The translations under genes were made by a program, and so were the position numbers. This document shows positions 1 to 6,550 of a stretch of 8,952 nucleotides of DNA, piece after piece. Below the pieces are notes generated by a model. That model saw only the letters and a list, made by a program, of their open reading frames with translations, searched no databases and was not told the origin of the DNA. The number at the start of each line of letters is the position of its first letter. The first letter of the stretch is position 1. This DNA is from Pseudomonadota bacterium (lineage in GTDB: Bacteria; Pseudomonadota; Gammaproteobacteria; Burkholderiales; Burkholderiaceae_D): positions 1-8,952 of the forward strand of contig JAEYIG010000016.1 of NCBI GenBank assembly GCA_023409175.1, given 5' to 3'.

Positions 1-1
1 G

Positions 2-88
2 CTTGAACAGATGGAAAACAGTGGCATCGTTTCACCGATGCAGAGTAACGGCAACCGTGAAATTCTGGTACCGACAAGCAACGATTAA
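2..88 (+). CDS. ftsK: DNA translocase FtsK, C-terminal end (partial)
   Basis: The first 28 codons of the window, read in frame from base 2 to a TAA at 86-88, give the end of an FtsK protein. The stretch LEQMENSGIVSPMQSNGNRE matches the conserved end of the gamma winged-helix domain, which reads KOPS sequences and contacts XerD. FtsK is a hexameric, membrane-anchored DNA pump that clears chromosome dimers and the terminus from the division septum. The start and nearly all of the gene lie to the left of the window. lolA follows 67 bp later on the same strand, an arrangement familiar from Burkholderiales. The call rests on a short but very characteristic tail. Confidence 0.88.
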   Translation, partial: LEQMENSGIVSPMQSNGNREILVPTSND

Positions 89-97
89 ACGGAAAAG

Positions 98-114
98 AAA
101 CCGGAACGGTTTTT
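98..114 (+). terminator. Weak hairpin after ftsK, possible terminator
   Basis: AAACCG (98-103), loop GAA, then CGGTTT (107-112) forms a 6-bp stem, and the run of T continues to 114. It lies ten bases after the ftsK stop. Stem and T-run are short, so it could be a leaky terminator, letting lolA be read partly from ftsK, or chance. Confidence 0.3.
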
Positions 115-155
115 GTCAGTCAAAAAAACTTTATTTACAGAATATCAACCATATC

Positions 156-785
156 ATGCGATCAATTATTTCCAAATTTGCCGGAATTGCCTTACTTGTC
201 CTGATTCCTGTCTTTGCAAGCGCGACGGCACTGGACCAGTTGAAGAGTTTTTCAACAAACGCCCGTTCCGCCAAAGGTGAATTCAGCCAGGGACAGGTCA
301 AGGGCAGTGACAAGGGCCGGATCACCAATGTGGCATCCGGCACGTTCATCTTTTCCCGTCCCGGCAAATTCATCTGGACTTACAAAAAACCGTATGAACA
401 GGTTCTTCAGGCCGATGGCACCAACCTGTACATTTACGACAAGGACTTGAATCAGGTCACCGTCAAGAAACTGGGCAACGCACTCGGTTCCAGCCCGGCT
501 GCCATCCTCTTCGGCAGTAACGATCTGGAAAAAAGCTTCAAGCTGAAGAATGCCGGCTCGCATGCCGGTTATGAATGGGTCGAAGCCATTCCCAAAACGA
601 AAGACACGCCATTTGAGAAAATCAATATCGGCATGAAAAACGGTATGCCCGAAGCGATGGAACTGTACGACTCGCTCGGCCAGCTTTCGCTCATCAAATT
701 CACGAAATTCACGAAAAATCCGCCTGTCTCGGCCAGCACGTTCAAATTCGTGACGCCAAAAGGCGCTGATGTTTTCCGCAACTGA
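156..785 (+). CDS. lolA: Outer-membrane lipoprotein carrier protein LolA
   Basis: This 209-residue protein is the periplasmic chaperone that takes lipoproteins released by the LolCDE transporter and hands them to LolB at the outer membrane. ATG at 156 is chosen because it directly begins a Sec signal peptide: basic MRSIISK, a hydrophobic core to about residue 20, and an ASA cleavage site near residues 21-23. The in-frame reading upstream of 156 overlaps the ftsK tail and is not protein-like. The mature part has LolA signatures: GEFSQ near the N-terminus, PGKFIWTYKKPYEQV, then DGTNLYIYDKDLNQVT, and a C-terminal strand with FKF. Length is normal for the family. No clear Shine-Dalgarno sequence precedes the start, so translation may be modest. 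The gene ends at a hairpin shared with convergent ispF. In related bacteria I would expect rarA next, which is absent here. Confidence 0.93.
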   Translation: MRSIISKFAGIALLVLIPVFASATALDQLKSFSTNARSAKGEFSQGQVKGSDKGRITNVASGTFIFSRPGKFIWTYKKPYEQVLQADGTNLYIYDKDLNQVTVKKLGNALGSSPAAILFGSNDLEKSFKLKNAGSHAGYEWVEAIPKTKDTPFEKINIGMKNGMPEAMELYDSLGQLSLIKFTKFTKNPPVSASTFKFVTPKGADVFRN

Positions 786-806
786 TCATTCAGCTGAAAC
801 TGTGAC

Positions 807-838
807 AAAAAAAGCCAACTGCATAGCTGGCTTTTTTA
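807..838. terminator. Bidirectional rho-independent terminator between lolA and ispF
   Basis: AAAAAAGCCA (808-817) pairs with TGGCTTTTTT (828-837), and the inner CT/AG can extend the stem past one mismatch, around a small GCAT loop. There is a T-run on the right for plus-strand transcripts and an A-run on the left, which is a T-run for minus-strand transcripts. It lies 22 bp after the lolA stop and 22 bp beyond the ispF stop, so it can end both convergent units. Confidence 0.85.
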
Positions 839-859
839 TTAATGCAGACTTGTTGTAAC

Positions 860-1351
860 CTAGCCATTCCATACAAGCAAAATGGCTGCCTCGGCAGCAA
901 TGCCCTCTTCCCGTCCCAGATACCCCAGCTTTTCGTTCGTTTTCGCCTTGACGCTGACCTGTGAAACCGAGACATCCAGATCGCTGGCGATGTTCGCTGT
1001 CATCGACGGGATATGCGGTGCCATTTTCGGTGCCTGTGCAATGATCGTCGAATCGACGTTCCCGACGATATAACCGTGCGTTTTGACCAGTTTCATCGCT
1101 TCCCTGAGCAATACCCGCGAATCTGCACCCTTGTAACGTTCGTCCGTATCGGGAAAATGCTTGCCGATGTCACCCAGTGCCAGTGCGCCAAGCAAGGCAT
1201 CGGTAATTGCATGCAAGAGGACATCCGCGTCGGAATGCCCTTTAAGGCCTTTGGCATGGGGAATGTCGACACCCCCAATGATCAGTTTCCGGTCGGAAAC
1301 GAGGGCATGGCAATCGTAACCCTGTCCGACCCTGAATGGTAAATGACTCAT
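860..1351 (-). CDS. ispF: 2-C-methyl-D-erythritol 2,4-cyclodiphosphate synthase IspF
   Basis: This 163-residue enzyme cyclises CDP-methylerythritol 2-phosphate to methylerythritol 2,4-cyclodiphosphate with release of CMP, the fifth step of the MEP isoprenoid pathway, in the cytoplasm as a homotrimer. The metal-binding pattern is intact: D13 and H15 in GYDCH, and H47 in the [19 protein letters not shown] signature (residues 38-56). The later FPDTD loop and the [19 protein letters not shown] signature (about 137-155) with T138 and E140 are also intact. The start at 1351 follows a good Shine-Dalgarno sequence (GAAGGA, about 5 nt upstream). It lies 16 bp downstream of ispD, so the two are almost certainly co-transcribed. 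Length is slightly above the usual 157-160 residues because of a short N-terminal extension. Confidence 0.97.
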   Translation of the reverse strand: MSHLPFRVGQGYDCHALVSDRKLIIGGVDIPHAKGLKGHSDADVLLHAITDALLGALALGDIGKHFPDTDERYKGADSRVLLREAMKLVKTHGYIVGNVDSTIIAQAPKMAPHIPSMTANIASDLDVSVSQVSVKAKTNEKLGYLGREEGIAAEAAILLVWNG

Positions 1352-1367
1352 TTTTCCTTCTTCTTTT

Positions 1368-2111
1368 TCAAAACAGCTTCTTCTGGATGCCAGTATCTAC
1401 CGACATGAACAACTCGACAAGAGACAAATCGTCCGGCCTTGTGATTTTTGAATTGCACAGGTGGCCTTCGACCAGTTTCGGAACCTGCCCCGTCATTTCG
1501 ATGGCACTCGCCTCATCCGTGACTTCTTCGTGTTTTTCAAGCGCATCCGCCAAAACGGCATAAGGGAACATCTGCGGCGTCTGTGCCAGCCACAGGCCTT
1601 CACGTGAGACCGTCCGGACGCCCTCTTCCGCCTGCTTCTTGACCGTGTCGACTACCGGCAACGCCAGCAAGCCGCCCACCTCATCCGGCCCGATAGCCCC
1701 GATCAGTTTCCGGATCAAATCCGGCGTCAACCCCGGACGGGCGGCATCATGAACCAGTATCCAGTCTTTCGGCGCACAATCCAGAAAGAGGGCCGTCAGG
1801 CCGTTCAGCACCGAATCGCGCCGGGTTTTGCCGCCACAATGCAGGAAGCGGACACGGCCGGCATCCCACCTGGGGGCGGAAACGATAAAATCGTCAAGCC
1901 ACTCATCTTCCGGGCTCACCACAACAAACACGCATTCGATCTCGTCACAGGCCAAAAAGGATTCGATCGTGTGTTGCAAAACCGGTTTTCCCTGCAGGTA
2001 AAGATATTGCTTGGGACAGTCCACCCCCATCCGGCTCCCGACACCCGCAGCGGGAATCAGCGCAAAATAACGCACGGCAACTTCTTTGGCATTCGTCAAA
2101 GCCATAAGCAT
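1368..2111 (-). CDS. ispD: 2-C-methyl-D-erythritol 4-phosphate cytidylyltransferase IspD
   Basis: This cytidylyltransferase joins CTP and methylerythritol 4-phosphate to give CDP-methylerythritol, the third MEP pathway step. From the ATG at 2111 it is 247 residues. The nucleotide-binding loop [10 protein letters not shown] is at 20-29, with catalytic R27 and K34 (in PKQY) matching R20 and K27 of the E. coli enzyme. HDAARP follows at 121-126, TDEAS at 198-202, and a C-terminal [10 protein letters not shown] segment closes the active site. The fold is a Rossmann-like dimer. The start is uncertain: ATG 2111 and ATG 2105 both give about 12 residues before the core, while a GTG at 2075, preceded by AAAGAAG, would give a protein beginning just before [10 protein letters not shown], closer to typical family length. 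It is divergent from mfd and is followed directly by ispF. Confidence 0.96.
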   Translation of the reverse strand: MLMALTNAKEVAVRYFALIPAAGVGSRMGVDCPKQYLYLQGKPVLQHTIESFLACDEIECVFVVVSPEDEWLDDFIVSAPRWDAGRVRFLHCGGKTRRDSVLNGLTALFLDCAPKDWILVHDAARPGLTPDLIRKLIGAIGPDEVGGLLALPVVDTVKKQAEEGVRTVSREGLWLAQTPQMFPYAVLADALEKHEEVTDEASAIEMTGQVPKLVEGHLCNSKITRPDDLSLVELFMSVDTGIQKKLF

Positions 2112-2137
2112 TCATCCATTCATGGAAGCGAAAATGA

Positions 2138-2156
2138 AGCGGCGCAACAAGCCGCT
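2138..2156. repeat. Small inverted repeat between ispD and mfd
   Basis: AGCGGC (2138-2143) and GCCGCT (2151-2156) form a perfect 6-bp stem with a 7-base loop. It sits just upstream of the TATAAT at 2163 and covers the place where an mfd -35 element would lie, so it could be an operator or, in the ispD mRNA, a 5' leader hairpin. It may also be chance. Confidence 0.3.
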
Positions 2157-2162
2157 ATCGTT

Positions 2163-2168
2163 TATAAT
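2163..2168 (+). promoter_or_regulatory. Candidate -10 element for mfd
   Basis: A perfect TATAAT lies 65 bp before the mfd start, in the short divergent gap with ispD. The hexamers 16-18 bp upstream (GC-rich, around 2139-2146) do not resemble TTGACA, and there is no extended TGn motif, so activity may be weak or need an activator. On the opposite strand the same bases include TATAAA (complement of 2161-2166), a possible -10 for ispD-ispF. Confidence 0.4.
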
Positions 2169-2233
2169 GTCAGACTTGATTGTAATCTGAAACAGGACAT
2201 TTGGCTTTCCTCTGAAGTCGTCTTTTTGCGGCA

Positions 2234-5200
2234 ATGCCTTTCGATCTCAAGAAATTTCTTCCCCGTCCCGGCCAACGATATGCGATGCCAGCCCTTCACG
2301 GCTCGGCAGATGCCCTTGTGCTCGCCAAAGCCGCACAGGATTTGAAATCGCGTCACCAGATGCTCGTCGCCATCGTTGCAAACGCATCCGATGCAAGACG
2401 GCTCCTGGAAGAGATACCCTGGTTTTCGGATGAAACGCAAGAACCGTTGCGATGCCATCTCTTGCCCGACTGGGAAACGCTGCCATACGACTCGTTTTCC
2501 CCGCATCAGGATCTGGTCTCCCAGCGTCTGGCAACGCTCTACGAAGTTTCCAACGGCCGCTGCGACGTCCTGCTTGTTCCGGCCTCGACCGCCCTCTTGC
2601 GGATTGCGCCTCCCGCTTTTCTGGCGGCCCATACCTTTTTCTTCAAACAGGGCGACACGCTTGACGAAGAGAAACTGAAATCGCAACTGACGATTGCCGG
2701 ATACAACCACGTCTCGCAAGTCATGTCGCCCGGAGAATATTCCGTCCGTGGCGGCCTGATCGACCTCTTTCCGATGGGATCGAAACTCCCTTACCGGCTT
2801 GACCTCTTCGGCGATGAGATCGAGACTATCCGTACATTCGATCCCGATAACCAGCGTTCGCTTTATCCGGTCAATGAAATCCGGATGCTGCCGGGCCATG
2901 AATTCCCGATGGACGAAAATTCCCGTGCCTTTTTCAGGAGCCGCTGGCGGGAAGTTTTCGAAGGCGATCCGACCCTGTCCGTCATTTACCGTGACATAGC
3001 CACCGGCATCGCATCGGCCGGTATCGAATACTATCTGCCGCTCTTTTTCGAAGAAACGACAACCCTTTTCCGGTATCTCCCTGAAAACGCCATCTTTGCC
3101 ATGATCGGCAACGTCAATGAAGCTTTCCAGCGATTCTGGGCCGATACCCAATCACGCTATAACTTTTTGAAATCCGATCGGGAACGGCCTCTCCTGCCGC
3201 CGGAAAAACTCTTTCTGACCAGCGAGGATTTCTTTATTCTGACGCAGCCATACGGCCGCTGGGTCATCCAGTCCGACGACGCGCCATCCGAATTGTCCGC
3301 ACCAATCCCTGACGTCTCCGTCAACCGTCGCGCCGACGATCCGCTCGCCAACCTGCGGGCATACATCAAGCGTGCGGACAAACGGGTCATGATCTGCGCT
3401 GAATCGCCCGGACGAAGGGAAACGATGCAGCAGTTTTTCAATGAATACGACTTCAAGGTCAAGGCCTGCGCCAACTTTGCCGACTTCGTCACCAGCAAGG
3501 ACGAAGTGATGTTCGGCATTGCGCCGATCCAGAAAGGCTTTTCCCTCGGTTATATTTTCGGCGACCTTGCCTTCATCACCGAAACCGAGCTGTACGCCAA
3601 TTCAGGCCGCCGCGCAGGCCGGAAACGCACCGAAGCCGTCGCCCACATCGAATCCATCGTCCGGGACCTTTCCGAACTGAAAATCGGCGACCCGGTCGTC
3701 CATGCCAACCATGGCATCGGCCGCTATCGCGGACTGGTCACAGTCGACCTTGGCGAAGGCGAAACCGAATTCCTGCACCTGCAATACGCTCGGGATACCA
3801 AACTGTATGTCCCGGTATCACAGCTTCACGTCATTTCCCGTTACGCGGGAACCTCTGCGGAAGACGCCCCCTTGCATACGCTCGGTTCCGGCCAATGGGA
3901 AAAGGCAAAACAGAAAGCCGCCCAGCAGATTCACGATACCGCTGCCGAATTGCTGGACCTGTATGCCCGCCGTTCGATGCGGCAGGGCTTCGCCTTCCCG
4001 CTGACGAAAAACGATTACGAAACGTTTGCCGACAGTTTCGGGTTTGAGGAAACCCCTGATCAGGCAACCGCCATCGCTTCCGTCATGGAAGACATGACAT
4101 CCGACAAGCCAATGGACCGGCTGATCTGCGGCGACGTCGGGTTCGGCAAGACCGAAGTGGCCTTGCGGGCTGCCTTCATCGCCGTCATGGGAGGAAAACA
4201 GGTCGCCATCCTTGCACCGACAACGCTTTTGGCTGAACAGCATGCCCAGACATTCCGCGACCGATTCGCCGACTGGCCCGTCCGTATCTCGGAACTGTCC
4301 CGCTTCCGCACCCAAAAACAGGTCAATGAAACGATCAAGGGGCTCGAAACCGGTGCCGTCGATATCGTTATCGGTACGCATAAACTACTGTCCAAAGACG
4401 TTTCATTCAAACGCCTCGGCCTGATCATCATCGACGAGGAACACCGTTTCGGAGTCCGCCAGAAAGAGGCCTTAAAGGCCATCCGCGCCGAAGTCGACGT
4501 CCTGACACTGACAGCCACCCCGATCCCGAGAACGCTCGGCATGGCGCTGGACGGCTTGCGCAGTTTTTCGATCATCGCAACCGCCCCGCAGAAACGGCTG
4601 GCGATCAAGACCTTCGTCCGTTCCGAAAACGATTCAGTCATCCGCGAAGCCTGCATGCGTGAACTCAAGCGCGGCGGCCAGGTTTATTTCCTGCATAATG
4701 AAGTCGAAACCATCGAAAACCGCCGCGTCATGCTGGAAAACCTTTTGCCCGAAGCGCGCATCGGTGTCGCGCATGGACAAATGCATGAACGCGAACTCGA
4801 AAAAGTCATGCGCGATTTCGTGTCCCATCGTTACAATATCCTTCTCTGCACGACGATTATCGAAACCGGCATCGACGTCCCGAATGCCAACACGATGGTC
4901 ATGCATCGCGCCGACAAATTCGGGCTGGCCCAGTTGCACCAGTTGCGCGGCCGTATCGGACGCTCACACCATCAGGCCTATGCCTACCTGCTCGTCAACG
5001 ATACGCAGACCCTGTCGAAACAGGCGCAACGTCGTCTTGAAGCCATCCGCCAGATGGAAGAACTCGGCAGTGGCTTCTTCCTTGCCATGCATGACCTTGA
5101 GATCCGGGGTGCTGGCGAGGTCTTGGGAGAAGAACAATCCGGGGAAATGGTCGAGATCGGTTTCCAGATGTATTCCGACATGCTGAAAGAAGCCGTCCGC

Positions 5201-5692
5201 GCCATGAAAAAAGGCGAAGAACCCGATTACGACGCGCCTTTCACGACGACGACCGAAATCAATCTGCATACGCCTGCCCTGTTGCCGGGAGATTATTGTC
5301 CCGGCGTCAATGAAAGGCTTTCCCTGTACAAACGGTTCGCCAATTGTGAAACGCCGGAAGAAGTAAACGACCTGCAGGAAGAGCTGATCGACCGTTTTGG
5401 CAAACTGCCGGAAGCGGCTCAGGCACTTGTCGAAACCCATCGTCTACGAATACAGGCCAAAACTGTTGGCATCATCAAGATCGACGCCCATACCGAAGCG
5501 GCTGTCATGCAATTCATCCCGAACCCGCCGATCGACGCCATACGGATTATCGAACTGATCCAGAAAAACAAGCATATCCGTTTGAACGGCCCGGAAAAAC
5601 TGAAAGTCACCGCAAAAATGCCGAATCTGGATGCACGGGTCGCCCAGATCAAGTCAACGATCCGTTCGTTGACGGCTCCGGCAAAAAAATAG
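2234..5692 (+). CDS. mfd: Transcription-repair coupling factor Mfd
   Basis: Mfd is a DNA translocase that pushes RNA polymerase off lesions and recruits UvrA. At 1152 residues it is full length (E. coli 1148). The UvrB-like module covers about 1-350, and its UvrA-contact residues are kept as R172, R188 and F192, equivalent to E. coli R165, R181 and F185. The RNA polymerase-interacting domain starts near 482 (LKIGDPVVHANHGIGRY). Translocase motifs follow: Walker A GDVGFGKTE at 633-641 with K639, DEEH at 734-737, TATPIPRT at 760-767, and GRIGRS at 906-911 in the second RecA lobe. The C-terminal autoinhibitory TRCF domain spans about 1010-1130. The start at 2234 gives the usual N-terminus with PGQR and HGSADAL, although no clear Shine-Dalgarno sequence precedes it. 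The gene stands alone between divergent ispD and a convergent small gene 10 bp away. Confidence 0.98.
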   Translation: MPFDLKKFLPRPGQRYAMPALHGSADALVLAKAAQDLKSRHQMLVAIVANASDARRLLEEIPWFSDETQEPLRCHLLPDWETLPYDSFSPHQDLVSQRLATLYEVSNGRCDVLLVPASTALLRIAPPAFLAAHTFFFKQGDTLDEEKLKSQLTIAGYNHVSQVMSPGEYSVRGGLIDLFPMGSKLPYRLDLFGDEIETIRTFDPDNQRSLYPVNEIRMLPGHEFPMDENSRAFFRSRWREVFEGDPTLSVIYRDIATGIASAGIEYYLPLFFEETTTLFRYLPENAIFAMIGNVNEAFQRFWADTQSRYNFLKSDRERPLLPPEKLFLTSEDFFILTQPYGRWVIQSDDAPSELSAPIPDVSVNRRADDPLANLRAYIKRADKRVMICAESPGRRETMQQFFNEYDFKVKACANFADFVTSKDEVMFGIAPIQKGFSLGYIFGDLAFITETELYANSGRRAGRKRTEAVAHIESIVRDLSELKIGDPVVHANHGIGRYRGLVTVDLGEGETEFLHLQYARDTKLYVPVSQLHVISRYAGTSAEDAPLHTLGSGQWEKAKQKAAQQIHDTAAELLDLYARRSMRQGFAFPLTKNDYETFADSFGFEETPDQATAIASVMEDMTSDKPMDRLICGDVGFGKTEVALRAAFIAVMGGKQVAILAPTTLLAEQHAQTFRDRFADWPVRISELSRFRTQKQVNETIKGLETGAVDIVIGTHKLLSKDVSFKRLGLIIIDEEHRFGVRQKEALKAIRAEVDVLTLTATPIPRTLGMALDGLRSFSIIATAPQKRLAIKTFVRSENDSVIREACMRELKRGGQVYFLHNEVETIENRRVMLENLLPEARIGVAHGQMHERELEKVMRDFVSHRYNILLCTTIIETGIDVPNANTMVMHRADKFGLAQLHQLRGRIGRSHHQAYAYLLVNDTQTLSKQAQRRLEAIRQMEELGSGFFLAMHDLEIRGAGEVLGEEQSGEMVEIGFQMYSDMLKEAVRAMKKGEEPDYDAPFTTTTEINLHTPALLPGDYCPGVNERLSLYKRFANCETPEEVNDLQEELIDRFGKLPEAAQALVETHRLRIQAKTVGIIKIDAHTEAAVMQFIPNPPIDAIRIIELIQKNKHIRLNGPEKLKVTAKMPNLDARVAQIKSTIRSLTAPAKK

Positions 5693-5702
5693 GCGTCGCC
5701 GT

Positions 5703-5945
5703 TCACTCGTCATTATTTCCGTGCCCGTAAATGACGCGTTCGTTAAGGATCTTGTGGGCGAGTGCACGGGCTTCTTCCATGGCATCCTCGACATTGTCGC
5801 TTTCCACCACAGCACAAAACTTCTCGATCTCTTCGTCGCCATGTTTCCGGATCAGGACCATGCCGCGAAAGCGCCGGTTATCCGTATCGAGAACGGCCAT
5901 CCGGGCAATGTAATTGCCTTTTCTGTATTCCATTTCACTGATCAT
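5703..5945 (-). CDS. Conserved-looking small protein of unknown function, 80 residues
   Basis: The open frame extends upstream to 6101, but the ATG at 5945 is the credible start: it has a perfect AGGAGG five bases upstream, and the upstream residues are encoded by AT-rich intergenic DNA. The 80-residue product begins MISEMEYRKGNYIARMAVLD and has alternating strand-like segments (YIARMAVLD, FRGMVLIRK, EKFCAVVES), then an acidic helix (about 54-73, VEDAMEEARALAHKILNER) and a polar tail. This is a compact beta-beta-beta-alpha layout without signal peptide or membrane segment, so it is probably cytoplasmic. I do not recognise the family. The layout recalls small domains in which a strand sheet is followed by an 'EA..A...A' helix, but this is shape only. 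It converges on mfd with 10 bp between stops and no clear terminator. Confidence 0.72.
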   Translation of the reverse strand: MISEMEYRKGNYIARMAVLDTDNRRFRGMVLIRKHGDEEIEKFCAVVESDNVEDAMEEARALAHKILNERVIYGHGNNDE

Positions 5946-5950
5946 TGCAT

Positions 5951-5956
5951 CCTCCT
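5951..5956 (-). promoter_or_regulatory. Consensus ribosome binding site that fixes the small-gene start
   Basis: The complement of 5951-5956 reads AGGAGG, the full anti-16S consensus, five bases before the ATG at 5945. It is the best ribosome site in the window and argues against the longer frame starting at 6101. Confidence 0.75.
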
Positions 5957-6115
5957 GCTGGTTGAGCTGATGAATTTGTCGGCCAATGTCGCCTGAATCC
6001 GTCTTTTTCAGAATTATCTTCGAATATTTTTCATTAAAAAAAATTTTTTGGAGAACTGTCACACAAATATCAAGTCTCATTTGAAAAAAGGCCATTTCCA
6101 TAAAAAACCAGGAAC

Positions 6116-6160
6116 TTGAGTGTCTGTATTGACTCAGAGTTAAGTCATTAAAAGTACTCA
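6116..6160. promoter_or_regulatory. Cluster of TGA(C/G)T half-sites, candidate operator
   Basis: TTGAGT (6116-6121), TTGACTCA (6129-6136), AAGTCA (6142-6147) and AGTACTCA (6153-6160) lie within 45 bp. TGACT at 6130-6134 and AGTCA at 6143-6147 form an inverted pair whose starts are 13 bp apart, and TGAGT pairs with either ACTCA. The TTGACT at 6129 also resembles a -35 element, but no good -10 follows at 16-18 bp. The dense repetition suggests a dimeric regulator site; the regulator is unknown. Confidence 0.3.
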
Positions 6161-6321
6161 GGCTTTAAAAAAGACGGGAATCCATGAAAAACGGGCACTA
6201 CGTTTTACTTGTTGCCACCGTCAGGATTCCGGCATGAAGGAATGGCATAAACGGCACATTGGCTGGATGGAAGCCTGTATGTGCGATTTTTAAACATTGA
6301 TACTCATTAAAAGGGAACAGC

Positions 6322-6549
6322 ATGGATACCAACACTCCACAAAGCGGCTCCGATTTCAATAAAAAAGTGAATCAGGCAGCGGACAACGCCAAAGAATCCC
6401 TGCAAAACGCAAGCGACAAAACGAAAGACGCTGTCCATAACGCTGCCGACAAGACTTCTGACGTCATGGGCAAAGCCGTCGACAAGACTTCTGATGCCCT
6501 GAAAAAAGCAGAAGACAAAATCAAGGACATATTTCACAAAGGACACTGA
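6322..6549 (+). CDS. LEA-like 11-residue-repeat protein, probable stress protectant
   Basis: This 75-residue, Lys/Asp/Ala-rich, highly hydrophilic protein has no Cys or Trp. After a disordered 20-residue start, residues 21-75 divide without remainder into five 11-residue repeats: DNAKESLQNAS, DKTKDAVHNAA, DKTSDVMGKAV, DKTSDALKKAE and DKIKDIFHKGH. An 11-residue period with charged D/K at fixed places and small or aliphatic residues between them is the mark of group 3 late-embryogenesis-abundant (LEA) proteins, which are disordered in water and form amphipathic helices on drying or at membranes. That is family knowledge; the function here is inferred. There is no signal peptide. A good Shine-Dalgarno sequence (AAGGGAA, 6311-6317) precedes ATG 6322. 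The next gene begins one base after the stop, so both share an mRNA. CsbD and YtxH were considered, but their motifs are not evident. Confidence 0.85.
   Translation: MDTNTPQSGSDFNKKVNQAADNAKESLQNASDKTKDAVHNAADKTSDVMGKAVDKTSDALKKAEDKIKDIFHKGH
6447..6494 (+). repeat. 15-base direct repeat inside the LEA-like gene
   Basis: CGACAAGACTTCTGA occurs at 6447-6461 and again, identical, at 6480-6494, exactly 33 bases (11 codons) apart. It encodes the DKTSD start of protein repeats 3 and 4. Identity at synonymous positions suggests a recent duplication of one 33-bp unit. Confidence 0.8.
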
Positions 6550-6550
6550 T

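Larger units (their letters stand above)
5946..6321. other. Gene-poor AT-rich intergenic region between divergent genes
   Basis: These 376 bp separate the 80-residue gene from the LEA-like gene and must hold the promoters of both. The left part (6002-6055) is strongly AT-rich with runs of A and T. The middle has clustered TGACT/AGTCA elements (6116-6160). The right part has an inverted repeat, GGAATCC (6177-6183) with GGATTCC (6224-6230), which would enclose a 40-base loop. It also has two tiny plus-strand ORFs: 6184-6237 (17 residues, MKNGHYVLLVATVRIPA) and 6234-6293 (19 residues, MKEWHKRHIGWMEACMCDF), overlapping as ATGA. Neither mini-ORF can be confirmed from sequence alone. I found no tRNA and no known riboswitch fold. 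Confidence 0.5.

Noticed and set aside
3..155. In-frame 51-residue N-terminal extension of LolA
   Set aside because: It overlaps the ftsK tail, has no family similarity, and would bury the signal peptide; ATG 156 begins a normal Sec signal.
2162..3151. 329-residue minus-strand open frame under mfd
   Set aside because: It is antisense to the conserved UvrB-like module of Mfd. Its composition is that of a reverse frame of GC-biased coding DNA, and no family is recognisable.
3818..4668. Two long minus-strand open frames (187 and 202 residues) under the Mfd translocase domain
   Set aside because: Both are shadows of mfd codon usage and show no recognisable domain.
5946..6101. 52-residue N-terminal extension of the 80-residue small protein
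   Set aside because: It is encoded by AT-rich intergenic sequence, and the perfect ribosome site lies after it, just before ATG 5945.
6322..6549. Naming the repeat protein as CsbD or YtxH
   Set aside because: The typical CsbD GxxKQxxG pattern and the YtxH membrane helix are not present; the 11-residue LEA-type repeat explains the sequence better.
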